Below, in pieces: positions 17,864-29,029 of a DNA stretch of 64,000 nt (position 1 is its first letter; each line of letters begins with the position of its first letter). The notes under the pieces are model-generated. The model was not told the DNA's origin and did no database searches. It was given only the letters and a program-made list of their open reading frames with translations. Location of the stretch: NCBI GenBank assembly GCA_963556255.1, contig OY744617.1:25949871-26013870 (forward strand). The letters run 5' to 3'. Origin of the DNA: Allolobophora icterica (lineage: Eukaryota; Annelida; Clitellata; Crassiclitellata; Lumbricidae). Both the position numbers and the translations under genes were made by a program.

Positions 17864-20800
17864 ATGTCAGCATTGGATGGAGGAAGAGCAGAAGTTCCAG
17901 AGACGACCCCCAGAACAAAGGGAGGAACGAAGAAGCTACCACGTGAAAAAGACAATCATGAGCAAGGGAACAAGACGAGAGCTCAAAGTCAAAAGATTGG
18001 TGCAGTTCCTTTGACAAATCATGACGATACGTCCTGCGCCGATCAAAATTCAGTAACAAGAGACATGCAGAAGAGAAAGAGTCTGCAGCCAGCACCGCCT
18101 AGAAATAACAGCGGAAAGGAGTTGAGATGTAAGAGCGGTTCTAAGAGAGAAAATTTAGATAAGAAGGCTAATCTCGAAACGCTGTTACTAGATCAACCAG
18201 ACATCTATAAGAAATGTGTCTTGAGTGTTGATGAGAGGGGCTCGGTTTATGCAAAAGTTATTGATGCCGGTCCAGCAGAACTGAAAAAGATTGGAATATT
18301 TAGCTTGAAGAACAGAGGTCATAGCTTTCCCGATGATGAGGTGGTAGTGGAGGTCTTGAAAAAGCAAAGCCATGAATCAGGAGATGAGTTGGTGGTAAAT
18401 GGTGACAGTGAAAACATGCCACCAGGTAAAGTAGTTGGTGTCCTCAAAAGTGCCAACAATCTAGTCGACTGGGTGATCGAGTGCACAGTGGATGAGAGCA
18501 GTACAGACATGCTGAGACCAATTGATCGAAGTCTGCCAAGTCTGACCAACCTTCAACGACAAAAGAAACCTGGTCATGTAACTGTCTTTAAATTCAGAGA
18601 TCAGAAGGATTTAGTTTTTAAACAGCACATTCCAGTTATTGCGAATGCACCGAAGCCAGACATTTTTCTTGTCCGTTATTTATCGTGGAAGGGTCAAGAT
18701 CCTACCGGGGTTGTTGTGGGGGTCTTGCCCACCGAGGGATCGCTTCAACATTCTATGCACATTCTGCGAATGGAGAGCCGAAATCAGGCGGGATTTGATG
18801 AATCTGCTCAGTTGGAAATCGAAAATAATTTTCCAGAATGTTTCACTCTTCCGGAACTTGAGCTGAGCAAACGCATGGACTGCACGTCAATGATGACATT
18901 TACAATTGACCCACCTGACAGCACAGATATCGATGATGCCCTCAGCGTCACTGATATGGAGAACGGGCACCATGTGATTGGAGTTCATATCGCAGACGTT
19001 TCATATTTTGTAAAGTTGGAAACAGAGCTCGATAGAGTGTCTCGAAAGAGAGGAACTTCAGTTTATGAAGTTGGAGGGAAAGATCCCATTGCTATGCTAC
19101 CAAAGCGCCTTAGCACTGAACTGTGCAGTCTACATGAAGGTCAGACAAGACTGACACTTTCTGTGTTTATGACGATAGATGAAAATGATGAAATCATCAA
19201 CGTGGAGCTGAAGAAAACGGTGATCCGTTCTCAGTTCCGCCTTAACTATTTTCAGGTTGAGGCAGCCTTGAGAGGAACACAAGTTGCAGGTGCAGAACTT
19301 CCACCTGAACTTTCCAAAGTCCTATTCTTGCTGAATCGAATTTCAAAACGGTGGCGCAAAAATCGCATTGGTCATGCGGAATTTTCACGTCAGACGAACA
19401 ATTTAGAATATGCTAATACGCCAATGGCACATCAACTCGTTGAGGAGATGATGGTTACTGCAAACCATTGTGTGGCCAAACATTTGCTGGAGCGTTTCCC
19501 TACCTACACCCCTTTAGTGGTACAGCAGGTTCCAGATGTACCAGAGATACAAGACTGGAGAAGAAGATTTCCTAGTGAAGCTACGATTATCGAAATGGTT
19601 CAGCCATTTCACTTAGATGGTCGCAACTTGAACAGTACTAGAGATGATGTGACTGGTCTCAATAAAAAGTTTGTATTGCATAAGCCAGTCTGGGAAGAAA
19701 TGACAAAGTGTCTGGCAAAGGGAGAGCTGGGGAAGCTCCAGTCTTTCATCTTATCTCCAGAGCATCATCCATGCCTTATCGTTGCCTGGTTCAACTTGCC
19801 TTCATTCACAAAAAAGGCCTTATATGTCTGTTCGGGCGACCGCAAACTGGACAGGCACCGGCATTTCTCGTTAAATCTTCCGCAGTACACACAGTTCACC
19901 TCTCCGATTCGACGTTACCTCGACATCGTTGTTCACCGACTGGTTCACCTATCTGTTGATGACCAGGTGGGACTGTCCACATACAGCCAGTCCAAAGTGT
20001 CGGTGCTCTGTGACGAAAACCAGGCTATAAAGACGAGGGTTGGAAACTATGAATCTAACGTTAAAAACACGCATTTTGCTGCGTTTCTGCGTCAGAAGCC
20101 GCTCGTCATTCACACGCTTGTAGAAAGAGCAATTGCCACTGGCTTCAAGTTGAACTGTCTTAAGCTGAGTGCTTATCTGAAGCTATGGCCAGTCGATGTT
20201 GCGTTTCTCGGTGCTAGAAAGGTTAAGGCTGTACAGCAGCACCGAAGAGGAAAAGTGATACTGAACTACTCGTTAAGGATATACGATCTCGAATCTACTG
20301 CCATTGTTGAATCAGTATCGTCACAAGAACAGAGGAGTCCTGTGAAGCTGAGTGGTAGGAGACATGTGGTATATACAACTGTAGCTGCGTGGAAGGAACT
20401 TTTAACTTCAGCCATGGAGGGTGATCGAGACAGGATCGCATCCTGTATGGAGGCAGTCGGTTCCAGTCTCGTTGATCCGGAAAAGATGATAAGTCCGGGC
20501 TTCCATAGGGACGTTTCCTGTGAGGGGAGCATGTTGCATTGTGCGATTGACTTTTCTCTTGCCATAACGGCTGGTGATGTGATTCAGATTCAAGTTGCGG
20601 GTGAGGTTGGTCGAGGCAAGCTGGTACCATTTGTACAGCTGCTGAACCTGTCTCCAACAGTAGATGTGTGTCTTGAGCATAGGTCCAACACAGGCAAGTG
20701 CTTTGCTCAGATCACCGGAATCAAGAATGCATCTCAGGGTGAGCATGAGGACATGGAAAGTTACTGCAGGGCGTGGATGCCATTGATTATAGCAGAGTCA

Positions 20801-21289
20801 GCAGAAAATTCAGTTGCAAGAAATGACTCGTTCCTTTTACAGAATGTCAGCATCACTTGGCTCAGCAATGAAGAGGCATTCTTCAAGGTTCCGGCTAAGT
20901 TCTGTCAGGAGCGCTGTATCAGCATCTTCCATGAGATTTTAACAGAAGCAGACGAAGAAGATGTTGGAATAGGATGTGTTGGATTCATGTGCCTTCGTTA
21001 CCCTGGGATCCGGAAGAAGGCTCCAGAAACCGAGTTGCCAATTGGAAATGTAATGGATTTATCCGATCCATTTACGTGGGTGGGACACTGCGTTGTGACT
21101 GGCATCAGAAAGATTGCAGATGTGTACAAGATCCATTTTCGATTAAATCAGTCAAGCGCCGAGGTTCCTGAACAGTTGCTGAATGAGCTGGACTCTTCAA
21201 AGGCTACTGTTGAATGGATTTCTAATACGCAAGCTGAACGGTTCGTAAATTCTAGTTTCACAGCTCTCAGAATGTTGCAGCTGACCTAA
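17864..21289 (+). CDS. HELZ2: HELZ2-like protein, RNB exoribonuclease part (giant exon)
   Basis: One uninterrupted 1141-codon frame. Residues 1 to about 100 are basic and low-complexity. About 105-300 look like OB/cold-shock-like modules that precede RNB domains. Residues 330 to about 700 are an RNase II/RNB domain. The four catalytic acidic positions are intact in DPPDSTDIDD (Asp349, 355, 357, 358, same spacing as RNase II 201/207/209/210). They are followed by HIADVSYFV (375-383), and the signature FTSPIRRYLD lies at 678-687. Activity as a 3'-5' exoribonuclease is therefore likely by family. In mammals RNB plus a following SF1 helicase is the layout of HELZ2 (nuclear-receptor coactivator, interferon-induced); the N-terminal zinc fingers and first helicase are not seen here. 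The exon may begin at 17831. The frame runs to a TAA at 21287, but an internal donor near its end may splice to 21662. DIS3L-type proteins are the main alternative, but the downstream helicase favours HELZ2. Confidence 0.88.
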   Translation: MSALDGGRAEVPETTPRTKGGTKKLPREKDNHEQGNKTRAQSQKIGAVPLTNHDDTSCADQNSVTRDMQKRKSLQPAPPRNNSGKELRCKSGSKRENLDKKANLETLLLDQPDIYKKCVLSVDERGSVYAKVIDAGPAELKKIGIFSLKNRGHSFPDDEVVVEVLKKQSHESGDELVVNGDSENMPPGKVVGVLKSANNLVDWVIECTVDESSTDMLRPIDRSLPSLTNLQRQKKPGHVTVFKFRDQKDLVFKQHIPVIANAPKPDIFLVRYLSWKGQDPTGVVVGVLPTEGSLQHSMHILRMESRNQAGFDESAQLEIENNFPECFTLPELELSKRMDCTSMMTFTIDPPDSTDIDDALSVTDMENGHHVIGVHIADVSYFVKLETELDRVSRKRGTSVYEVGGKDPIAMLPKRLSTELCSLHEGQTRLTLSVFMTIDENDEIINVELKKTVIRSQFRLNYFQVEAALRGTQVAGAELPPELSKVLFLLNRISKRWRKNRIGHAEFSRQTNNLEYANTPMAHQLVEEMMVTANHCVAKHLLERFPTYTPLVVQQVPDVPEIQDWRRRFPSEATIIEMVQPFHLDGRNLNSTRDDVTGLNKKFVLHKPVWEEMTKCLAKGELGKLQSFILSPEHHPCLIVAWFNLPSFTKKALYVCSGDRKLDRHRHFSLNLPQYTQFTSPIRRYLDIVVHRLVHLSVDDQVGLSTYSQSKVSVLCDENQAIKTRVGNYESNVKNTHFAAFLRQKPLVIHTLVERAIATGFKLNCLKLSAYLKLWPVDVAFLGARKVKAVQQHRRGKVILNYSLRIYDLESTAIVESVSSQEQRSPVKLSGRRHVVYTTVAAWKELLTSAMEGDRDRIASCMEAVGSSLVDPEKMISPGFHRDVSCEGSMLHCAIDFSLAITAGDVIQIQVAGEVGRGKLVPFVQLLNLSPTVDVCLEHRSNTGKCFAQITGIKNASQGEHEDMESYCRAWMPLIIAESAENSVARNDSFLLQNVSITWLSNEEAFFKVPAKFCQERCISIFHEILTEADEEDVGIGCVGFMCLRYPGIRKKAPETELPIGNVMDLSDPFTWVGHCVVTGIRKIADVYKIHFRLNQSSAEVPEQLLNELDSSKATVEWISNTQAERFVNSSFTALRMLQLT

Positions 21290-21661
21290 AACTTATTCAA
21301 TCTGGTGCAGTTGTCTTTGATTTAAATCTGGTACCTTATAAACATTATCATTTCAGTTTGCATTTTAAAGAGTATTTGTCATAATTGTTTTTTCTTGCAG
21401 ACTGTTATCTTTCTAGATATTGGCAAGGCTACATGCTCTTTTGACACATAACAATGATTAACACTAGCAGTGAGCGTGTACTAAAATATATGGAAAACTA
21501 ATCCCTCTTATCGTTAAAGGGTTAAGACTGTAACTGGTGCAATGCCTGCTAATTGCAACTGCTACATTGCCTGTTGTAGTGAGAGCATAGCAATGGTGGT
21601 GCTAATGATAACTGTTTATTATGAGACTAATTACTTGTGGATCTTTTTTGCTACATTTCAG

Positions 21662-24600
21662 GGACACTATACGAGCTTTGTATCGAATGAGATCGACCAA
21701 TAGCTTTGCAACTGCTGTTGCAACATTACCATCCAGCCTTCCTCCTCCAGGTCAGTTTTACTCTCCACATCCCTTTGGATATAAATTTATCCTTGCTGAA
21801 GGTGGAGGTTGTTGTGGTTTTGTGGTGTATTGGAGTCTTTGCATTTGTCTCTTGCGTTTGTGGTGTTATAGTTATGCCATAGGTGTTATGGTTATGCATC
21901 ATCAGTGCTATGGTTATGCATCATCATATGCATCATTGGTGTTATGGTTATGCATCATCAGTGTTATGGTTATGCATTATCAGTGTTATGGTTATGCCAT
22001 CGGTGTTATATCATCAGTGCTATGGTTATGCATCATCAGTGTTATGGTTATGCTATCGATGTTATGGCTAATGATTATGCATCGTCGGTGTTATGGTTAT
22101 GCATCTCCAGTGTTATGGTTATGCATCATTGGTGTTGTGGTTATGAATCATCAATTATTGATTGCTTATTGTCTGTTTTAGATAAAAGTTATTTGGCTCT
22201 TGCTCGTAAGCACTTATCTAAGATCAAAGGAGTGTTCAATGCAGAGCAGCTGCATCAGATTGGTGAGGCCCTCTGTCAGCCATTTTCCATGATCCATGGT
22301 TATACCAGCAGTGGTAAGACCATCATGGCGGCTCAGCTGGCATATCGATTCAGTCTGATGAACAAGAAACTGGCCAGCACCGAACAACAGCGGGCGCAAG
22401 TGCTTTGCTGTTGTCCAACAGAAGGTTCTCTTCAGTCTTTGGCCAGTAAGGAAACATTTACTCTTTAGTTTTTGAGTTATGAGTTGTGAGTTGCGCTGGA
22501 TAGACATATAAGTGATGACATAACAAGACTTTGACTTACACTGAGAGTAGCACTGGACTTGAAAAATGACCAAGGAAAATGGAAGTCATTTGTTCGTATC
22601 CCTCTCCGCCAGATGGCTTGCATTAGGATGATGATGATTGTAATTGTGATTGCAAATTTGTATAGCGCCACTTCCAGGGAGATTATCAAAGGCATTCCCG
22701 ACCTAAAACAATGAAACCACGATCGAACTGGATGGTCTTCAACCACTTGTGGAAAAGAGGCAGAGAGGCTGAGAAGTTCATGCAGATGTGTTTGAGTTGA
22801 TAAGGAGATTTCTGCTGCTGCTCGACGAGGGTAAAAATTGTGGGGTTCTATACTGTGGTGTCGGAGATAAGATTCTGAGTCACGTCTTTGTCTGTCTGTC
22901 TCTGTGTCTGTCTGTCTGTCTGTCTGTCTCTCTCATGATAAGCTGCTGATAATTTAAATCATTTGCTCTTCTGTGTTGTCTTGTTCTGCAGACTGTCTCT
23001 GTGATGAAAGTCTTGGTATCAACGTCATTTTGATTTGCAGTCAAGACGAAGAGCGAAAAACGTTTCCTTTACCAGGCTACTGGAAACATTTGAAATGCCA
23101 GACAAAATCGTTTGACGACAACAAGACAGTGAAGATAAAAACATTTTATCTTCACCACCAAGTTCACGGAAGCTCCACTTCCAATGGTGATTTTATAAGA
23201 CTGGTCGACAACAAAATTGCTTTGAATGAAGATGGTGTTACAGATGATTTGTCAAGATATTTAGCAGCAATTGAAGAGGAAGAATCTGAAGTATTAAGAA
23301 ACGCGGACCTTTTGCTCTGCTCCTGTGCAGCCAGCGTACAGAAACGAATTCGATTCTGCACAGACATCAGACAGGTTTGTGTAGCTTTTAGTTAAGAGTT
23401 TCTGTTTTTTTGCATTATGTGTTATGCCTGCACTTATGATGGTGTTCATTACGAATGATCAGTTAATTGAAGAATTGTGAATCTGTTCTTAATTCTGTTT
23501 ATAGGACCCAGTACAGAATTTGTCTCATATGAGATGTATATATAGAAGCGCATTATAAATATCCGAATACAATACAATATATTGACTTATGCCTTTTCAG
23601 CTGCTTTATCAGTACTGCTATCTAGCCTTCCTCTTCTGATCTGCTGATAAGCTGTGTTGTTTTAAACTGTTGTTTGAAATTAGGTCCTAATGCCTGTAGT
23701 TCTGAGTACCATAGATGTCATGAAGTCACATAGCAGAATATCCTTCATCACATTATTTTACATTCTTTCATTTTTTTGTGAGTAAAATTTTCACGTATAA
23801 TTCGTTTTGATGGGCATTCATTTGTATGGCTGGTCACCTTCATCATCATCATTATTGCCGGTGTCCATGGGCACACAGGGTGTGTGCCCATGGACACCGG
23901 CAATAAAATAATGTGTGAAGGATTTATCAATGCATGCTAATAAATCCACACCTAAATACAGCTAATTAAAAATTTCGATTTTGTGATACATTTGTAAAAT
24001 TATAAGCAGAAATGAAGCAACTGTATTTTCTAGACCTTTGGTTCATTCTAAGTTTCATTTTGACACATTGCTTGAGATTAAATGCTTTTTATTGCTTTTC
24101 AGTGAAGCAGTTAAACGATGTGAATGGTTGTAGGTAATCATAGATGACAGCCAGGCTTGTACTGAGCCGGAAACGCTTTTGCCACTTATCCACCAATCCG
24201 TATGTCAGGTGGTTCTTTTTGGTGATGTGAAGCAACTGAAACCATGTGTCGTTTCATCCACTGCACGGAAATACGGACTGACACGGTCATTGTTTGAAAG
24301 ATATCTGGACGAGGAGACGACCGTGATTAAAAAACAGTATACGATGGTAAGCGAGTCATTGATCCGTGATGATGATGAACGACCAGAAAAGAATACAATT
24401 TAAACTAGGATGCTATTAACAATGACTCTTTGCGAATGGCACTATAGAAGTCATGAGAGTAGTTTTTGCCAATAGTCAGTATGCTAGATTGGTATTGGTA
24501 TTTATAATGATAATTAGGTCCACTGGAGTTGCTATCCAAGATTCTGGATTTAATTCCAAGCAGAATGTATTTGCCATGTACCTGATCTGGATTTTAGCTA

Positions 24601-27600
24601 GATTCATCACAATCTGAAACCAGTTTATTCCAGTTTTTTGTTTACAAGTATTGGTATGTAGCTTGATATTTGCTGAACCTTGTTTATTTATTTATTTACT
24701 TACTTAGGAAACAGACCAGAACATATCCCATAATCTATGCAGTTTCCTAGATACTCTGAAGTAGTGCAGTATTAACTTGGCAATACCAAACCGCTGTGAA
24801 ACAGAATAGTTTTTAACACAGTGTTTCTCAAACTTTCTGGTGATGCGGACCAGTAATTGTTTTACCAGCCTTACTGCAGACCGGAGCTTTTCAACATCAG
24901 CTTAGGCGAACATATAATTTATTATTTGTTATAATAAAATTGAGATTTCATAATATTGTCACTGTTTATTATGACTATACATTTGTTACTGTTGCATTTT
25001 TTAAACCATTTATTATGTATGAACACTGCATTGTGTTCTCATTCACACTGTATACAATTTAATATTTTATTTGAGCTCACTAAAAATTGAGATTCCAGTT
25101 AGCATTCTGCAGCCTGGTTACCAATCAATCGCGGACCGGCACTGGGCTGTGGACCACAGTTTGAGTAGCACTGATTTAATAGACATGCATGTATACATGT
25201 TATTCAGTAAATGAATTCTTGAGGCTGAAGAATGATTTGGTTGTGTTCTCATTTGCAGCACGAATCCTTGCAGCATTTCCTTACCACTTGTTTCTATGAC
25301 AACTCCAAGCCCAATGTTAGAAGAGTCAGAGCCAACTCAACGTCTTCGCTCTGTGGCTTCTGGCCTGAGGGTAGCGACAAACCGCTTCTATTTCTGAATG
25401 TCGTTGGAAATGAAAGTCAATCACCTGGTGGTAGCAGTGGATGTGTGTCGGACATATCAAACCCGGAAGAAGCCAGAGTGGTGGTAAGCAAGGGTTTTTG
25501 ATGAACTCTATGTTTGTGCAAGAGCCAGCCAGTGGTGACTTTTCCATTTGTCTCAGCTTGAGCTGCTTTACAGATGAACTTTTGTTCTTAACGAATTTTA
25601 GCACCAGTTAAACTAGCATAAGCAGGTACTTAATAGATGCTATATTGTAAGCAGGTACTTAATAGACACTATAGTGTATGCAGGTACTTAATAGGTGCTA
25701 TAGCATAGCAAGTACTTTATTGGTGTTATAGCATAAGCTGGTACTTGATAGATGCTATAGCATAAGCAGGTACTTAATAGGTGCTATAGCATAAGCAGGT
25801 ACTTAATAGGTGCTATAGCATAAGCAGGTACTTAATAGGTGCTATATATTGAGTGTGTGGATGCCAACCTGGATGGCAGATGATACAAATTAGAGGAACT
25901 GTTGTGCCAAGGTGACTTCTTATATTATACAGACATTTACATGGCATCACTTCAAGAAACTTAAAGGTTTTCCAATGTGGTCACTTGGTCTATGGGGCAA
26001 ATGCAATTAGAAGAAATCAGTTTTGAGTCATGCTAAACAACTTCATAGAACCAGGGAGATGCATGATGCAAATTCCATACTTAAACGCTTAGCGTGAGTG
26101 TTGTATTTTTGAGTATTTTGGCTATAATTTGGCAGTTGCATGGATATTGTTGATGACTGCAGGTAGAGGTGTGTAAGCGGCTGGCCGAGAAATGCACCTC
26201 TGAGATGGACATTGCTGCGCTGTCACCATACGAAGCCCAGTGCTTGGAGATCGGAAAGCATCTAAAAGATTTCCCTAAAGTTGCCATATCCAGCGTCGAT
26301 TCTGCTCAAGGTAACTGCTTCATCTTCTGTTATATTCTGAAAGGTTGTGTAAACATGTTCACTTATTTGGTTTCGTCCATATCATACACATGTCATGGAT
26401 TAGCCCATACATGCGTGTGGTATGTTTTTGCATGTATCCATCCCTATTTACTAATCATGCAGAGTTTATTCAGGCCTGAAGTAAGTATACAGAAGTTGGT
26501 TTTATATGTATGAGCACTGGAACTAATGACTGGACTCTGGACTGTGAACTTTTAACACTTGATGGGGTCTGCGTTTTAATTGTCGGGTTGCATTTAATTA
26601 GCTTATTTATTTTTTATTTACTTAGGAACCCAACCAAAATACACAGCATGGTCTCATTTCCATAGATATTCAGAGCAGTGTAGTGTTAATCTAACAATAC
26701 CAATCGCTATCAAACAGAAAGTTTTTTTAATAGTTTATCTGGCCCTGTAACTACAGGATGCTCTGCTTTCCATGTTATGTGGCCAACAGTAAATTGTTGT
26801 TTTGGGGATGAGGATAGGTGAGTGGTAACACTCTTGCTGGAAGAACATATAAGTTTGAAAGATGCATTTCGATATCTGTAAGCTCCCTGCAAGTCGACTC
26901 AGCCTTCCACTCCCATGGGGCAGCTGTAAAATGAGCAGGCACTTAACAGGCTGTCAAGACGTGTGTTCTATAAGATCTTGATAATTGTACTGTCATGTGT
27001 CAATGTTTTTACTGCAGATTGTCAATGAGCTTGTTAATTAACACGAATATATTATTTATTATAGTTCCACCCTGTGCACTTGGGTGTGAATTGCTGACAC
27101 AGAAGTGTTAGTTGATGTGTTAACACTTGTGCTGTTATGTTACCTGATATATGCTTATTGGCTGTGTATAATAAGGGTTTTCTTTTCTTTCAGGTAAACA
27201 CTGGAGTTATGTTGTTCTGTCCACCGTACGTTCGCAACCCGTTTCCGAGAAGCCAGACAAGAAGCGGCTACATAACAGTTTGGGTATTTTATGTGCAAAA
27301 AATACTTGCAACACTTTGCTTTCAAGAGCAAATGATGGTCTCATTATCATAGGTAAAACTACTGTAGTTGATTATTACTATTGATATATGTATGATGCAT
27401 TGCTTACAAAGTAATATAAGTTGGCCATCAAGCTTGACTTTCATCTTTGCATCATTGGATGTTCAACTTCTTGTGCCCCCAGCCAGAATGGTGTTGGGTT
27501 CCCAGTTTTTCTGGCCCATGGCTCTGGAATTCACTACTGGTTTCTCTCCACCATGTCTCTCCGCTCTGCAAAATTTCTATTGTGTCATTTAGTTAAGGCT

Positions 27601-28083
27601 GGTTTCATCTTTTCCACTTTGCTTGAAACCAAGTTGTGGATCTCAGCTGTTTCTATCCAGTGTGTTATGGTTTGGAAATGCCTAAAAACAGCCGCAAATT
27701 GATAGCCATGCATGAGGTTGCCATTGTGATCGTAAACACTATATAGGTGCCACCTATATCATATTGATGCCTTTTGCCTGGCGCTGACAGTGCTCTAGCA
27801 TACTGAGAAATTCCTGTGAGTTGCATTAGGTGCTTTATATGCATGGTCTGCCATTGTCAGTCATAAGAGGGTCGGTGGCAGTGAGAAGCCAGAGTAGAGT
27901 ATGAATAAATATAGGGATTTTTAAATTTTAATTACTAGTCGTAAAATGGGATTCATTCGTGTTTTGTTTCTTTTAGGCAACAAGACCTTGCTTGAATGCG
28001 ATGACAGTTGGAAAAAGCTGATTGGCTACTTTGAGAAATATGGCTGTGTCATGGAATCCGGTGAATTTTTGTCCAGAGGATGA
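21662..28083 (+). CDS. HELZ2: HELZ2-like protein, C-terminal SF1 helicase part
   Basis: Exons: 21662-21750, 22182-22445, 22992-23374, 24134-24346, 25259-25483, 26163-26310, 27194-27352, 27977-28083 (stop TGA). All are GT-AG and phase-consistent. The product resembles the second helicase of HELZ2: Walker A IHGYTSSGKT, LLCSCAAS, motif II IIDDSQACTEPETLLPL, motif III VVLFGDVKQLKP, SLFERY, QYTMHES, DIAALSPYEAQ, AISSVDSAQG, VVLSTVRS, LLSRANDGLIIIG. Compared with the usual family the Walker B pair is DD and not DE, the 'YRM' arginine is Thr, and Walker A lacks the typical PPGTG. ATPase activity may therefore be weak or lost; the motif VI arginine is kept. The first exon needs two bases from the preceding exon, so a phase-2 donor is required in the giant exon. 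Only weak ones (before GTTGCA or GTTCGT near 21250-21275) are visible. If no such splice exists, this would be a separate helicase gene. Confidence 0.85.
21862..22152 (+). repeat. 22-bp minisatellite in HELZ2-like intron
   Basis: About ten imperfect copies of a 22-bp unit built on 'tgttatggttatgcatcatc' fill most of the intron between 21750 and 22182. Unit length drifts where copies are truncated. Long open frames over it are products of the periodicity. Confidence 0.85.
23733..23935. repeat. palindrome with 24-bp perfect arms
   Basis: Bases 23854-23877 and 23881-23904 are perfect reverse complements separated by GGG. Further out, 'atccttcatcacattatttta' on the left and 'aataatgtgtgaaggat' on the right continue the symmetry imperfectly. 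It sits in a HELZ2-like intron and looks like a small fold-back transposon or a recent palindromic insertion. Confidence 0.8.
24677..24812 (+). repeat. dispersed repeat, copy 1 of 2
   Basis: This block, with 'tatttacttaggaa', 'tttcc.tagata' and 'caatacca..cgct.t.aaacagaa' in order, recurs at 26598-26725 in the same orientation within the same gene. The pair is either an intragenic duplication or two copies of one mobile family. Confidence 0.6.
24819..25173. mobile_element. hAT-type element in HELZ2-like intron
   Basis: Terminal inverted repeats are CAGTGTTTCTCAAACT and CAGTGCTACTCAAACT, a Charlie-like hAT end. Flanks ttttaaca and atttaata match at 6 of 8 positions. The interior is AT-rich with 'gcggacc' near both ends and has no coding frame. 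Confidence 0.75.
25612..25847 (+). repeat. 29-bp minisatellite in HELZ2-like intron
   Basis: About eight direct copies of a 29-bp unit around 'cataagcaggtacttaatag'. The last three copies are nearly identical and the first ones more diverged, which suggests growth from the 3' side. Confidence 0.85.
26598..26725 (+). repeat. dispersed repeat, copy 2 of 2
   Basis: Second copy of the block at 24677-24812, in the next but one intron. Confidence 0.6.
26812..26965 (+). mobile_element. SINE family B, intronic copy
   Basis: 'aggtgagtggtaacactcttgctgg' resembles a tRNA A-box region and a downstream 'gactcagccttccactccca' with 'cagctgtaaaatgagcag' matches the copy at 28829-29000 block by block. Confidence 0.55.
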
Positions 28084-28366
28084 AATTAATCTATTTTCAC
28101 TACGCTACATGTTGGTTTTGTTATTCCGCTGAGAGAAGCTTTATTAATCACCTGTGCTTTAATTTAACTAGACTGTGATGAATTTGTTATTCCACTGGTT
28201 TGAGTCTTTTTAGACAAATGTCTGTTAAATAACTGGACTGTAATGATTTTGTATTCTAGTTATTCCAGTGAATTGAATCTTTTAGCTGTTTGTGCTTTTA
28301 TTGGACTCTGTGATGATTTTTAAATTTTTATCCTGTTTTGTCTTGCATTTTTTTGTAAAATGTGAA

Positions 28367-28372
28367 ATTAAA
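28367..28372 (+). terminator. candidate poly(A) signal of HELZ2-like gene
   Basis: ATTAAA lies 284 nt after the stop codon at 28083, in AT-rich sequence with a TTTTTTTG tract just upstream. No AATAAA is nearer. Confidence 0.4.
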
Positions 28373-28828
28373 ATTGTAATAATCTTGTGACAATCATGAA
28401 TCTTTGTCATCTTGTTAGAGTTTTGGTGTGCGTGGCATTTTTGTTGCGTTTATTAATGAATGGATCATAATCAGAACAAATTTATATTTTAGTTGTTTTA
28501 CTATTTAGAATTGAGCCTTGCTGTTGTTTCACCTGTTCTTGACTGTAGGCTGTTTTTGGTATTTGAACTGCAGTTATTATGAACTACTTGATTTAAAAAT
28601 TATGTTTGCATACTGCTTGTTCTTAACTGTAGACCAGTTTGCATAACTTTTACTGCTTTTGCATTTTTTCATTCCAGTTGTTATTAATTTCTTCATTAAT
28701 TGGTTTAAAAATAATGTGTGCTTGCTACTTGTTATTGACTATAGACCATTTTGTGTAACTTTGACTGCTTTTGCAGTTTAGTTTCAGCTGTTATTAATTT
28801 ATTAATTACTTGATTTAAAAATTATATG

Positions 28829-29000
28829 CGGGCAGATGGTTGAATGGTAACATGCTGGCATGAAGATCAGAAGAACGCGGGTTAGATACCCGCTAACCCC
28901 ACAAGGTAGACTCATCCTTCCATTCCCTAGATGATGACAGTAAAATGAGCAGTAGGACAGATAGGCGCCTTGTAGGCTGCCTTACAATTAAATTCGACTC
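28829..29000 (+). mobile_element. tRNA-derived SINE, family B
   Basis: The head has A-box-like 'cagatggttgaatggtaac' and B-box-like 'gggttagataccc' at tRNA spacing. The body 'gactcatccttccattccct ... cagtaaaatgagcag' is shared with the copy at 26812-26965. Confidence 0.6.
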
Positions 29001-29029
29001 CTATTAAATATGTTATCATCTATTACTAT

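Noticed and set aside
17850..18095. Minus-strand frames opposite the RNB exon, including the frame at 20266-20746
   Set aside because: They are complements of a clearly coding exon with RNB motifs.
21621..22468. 186- and 187-codon frames with repeated CYGYA/MVMHHQ
   Set aside because: They come from a 22-bp minisatellite in an intron; only the flanking segments 21662-21750 and 22182-22445 are exons.
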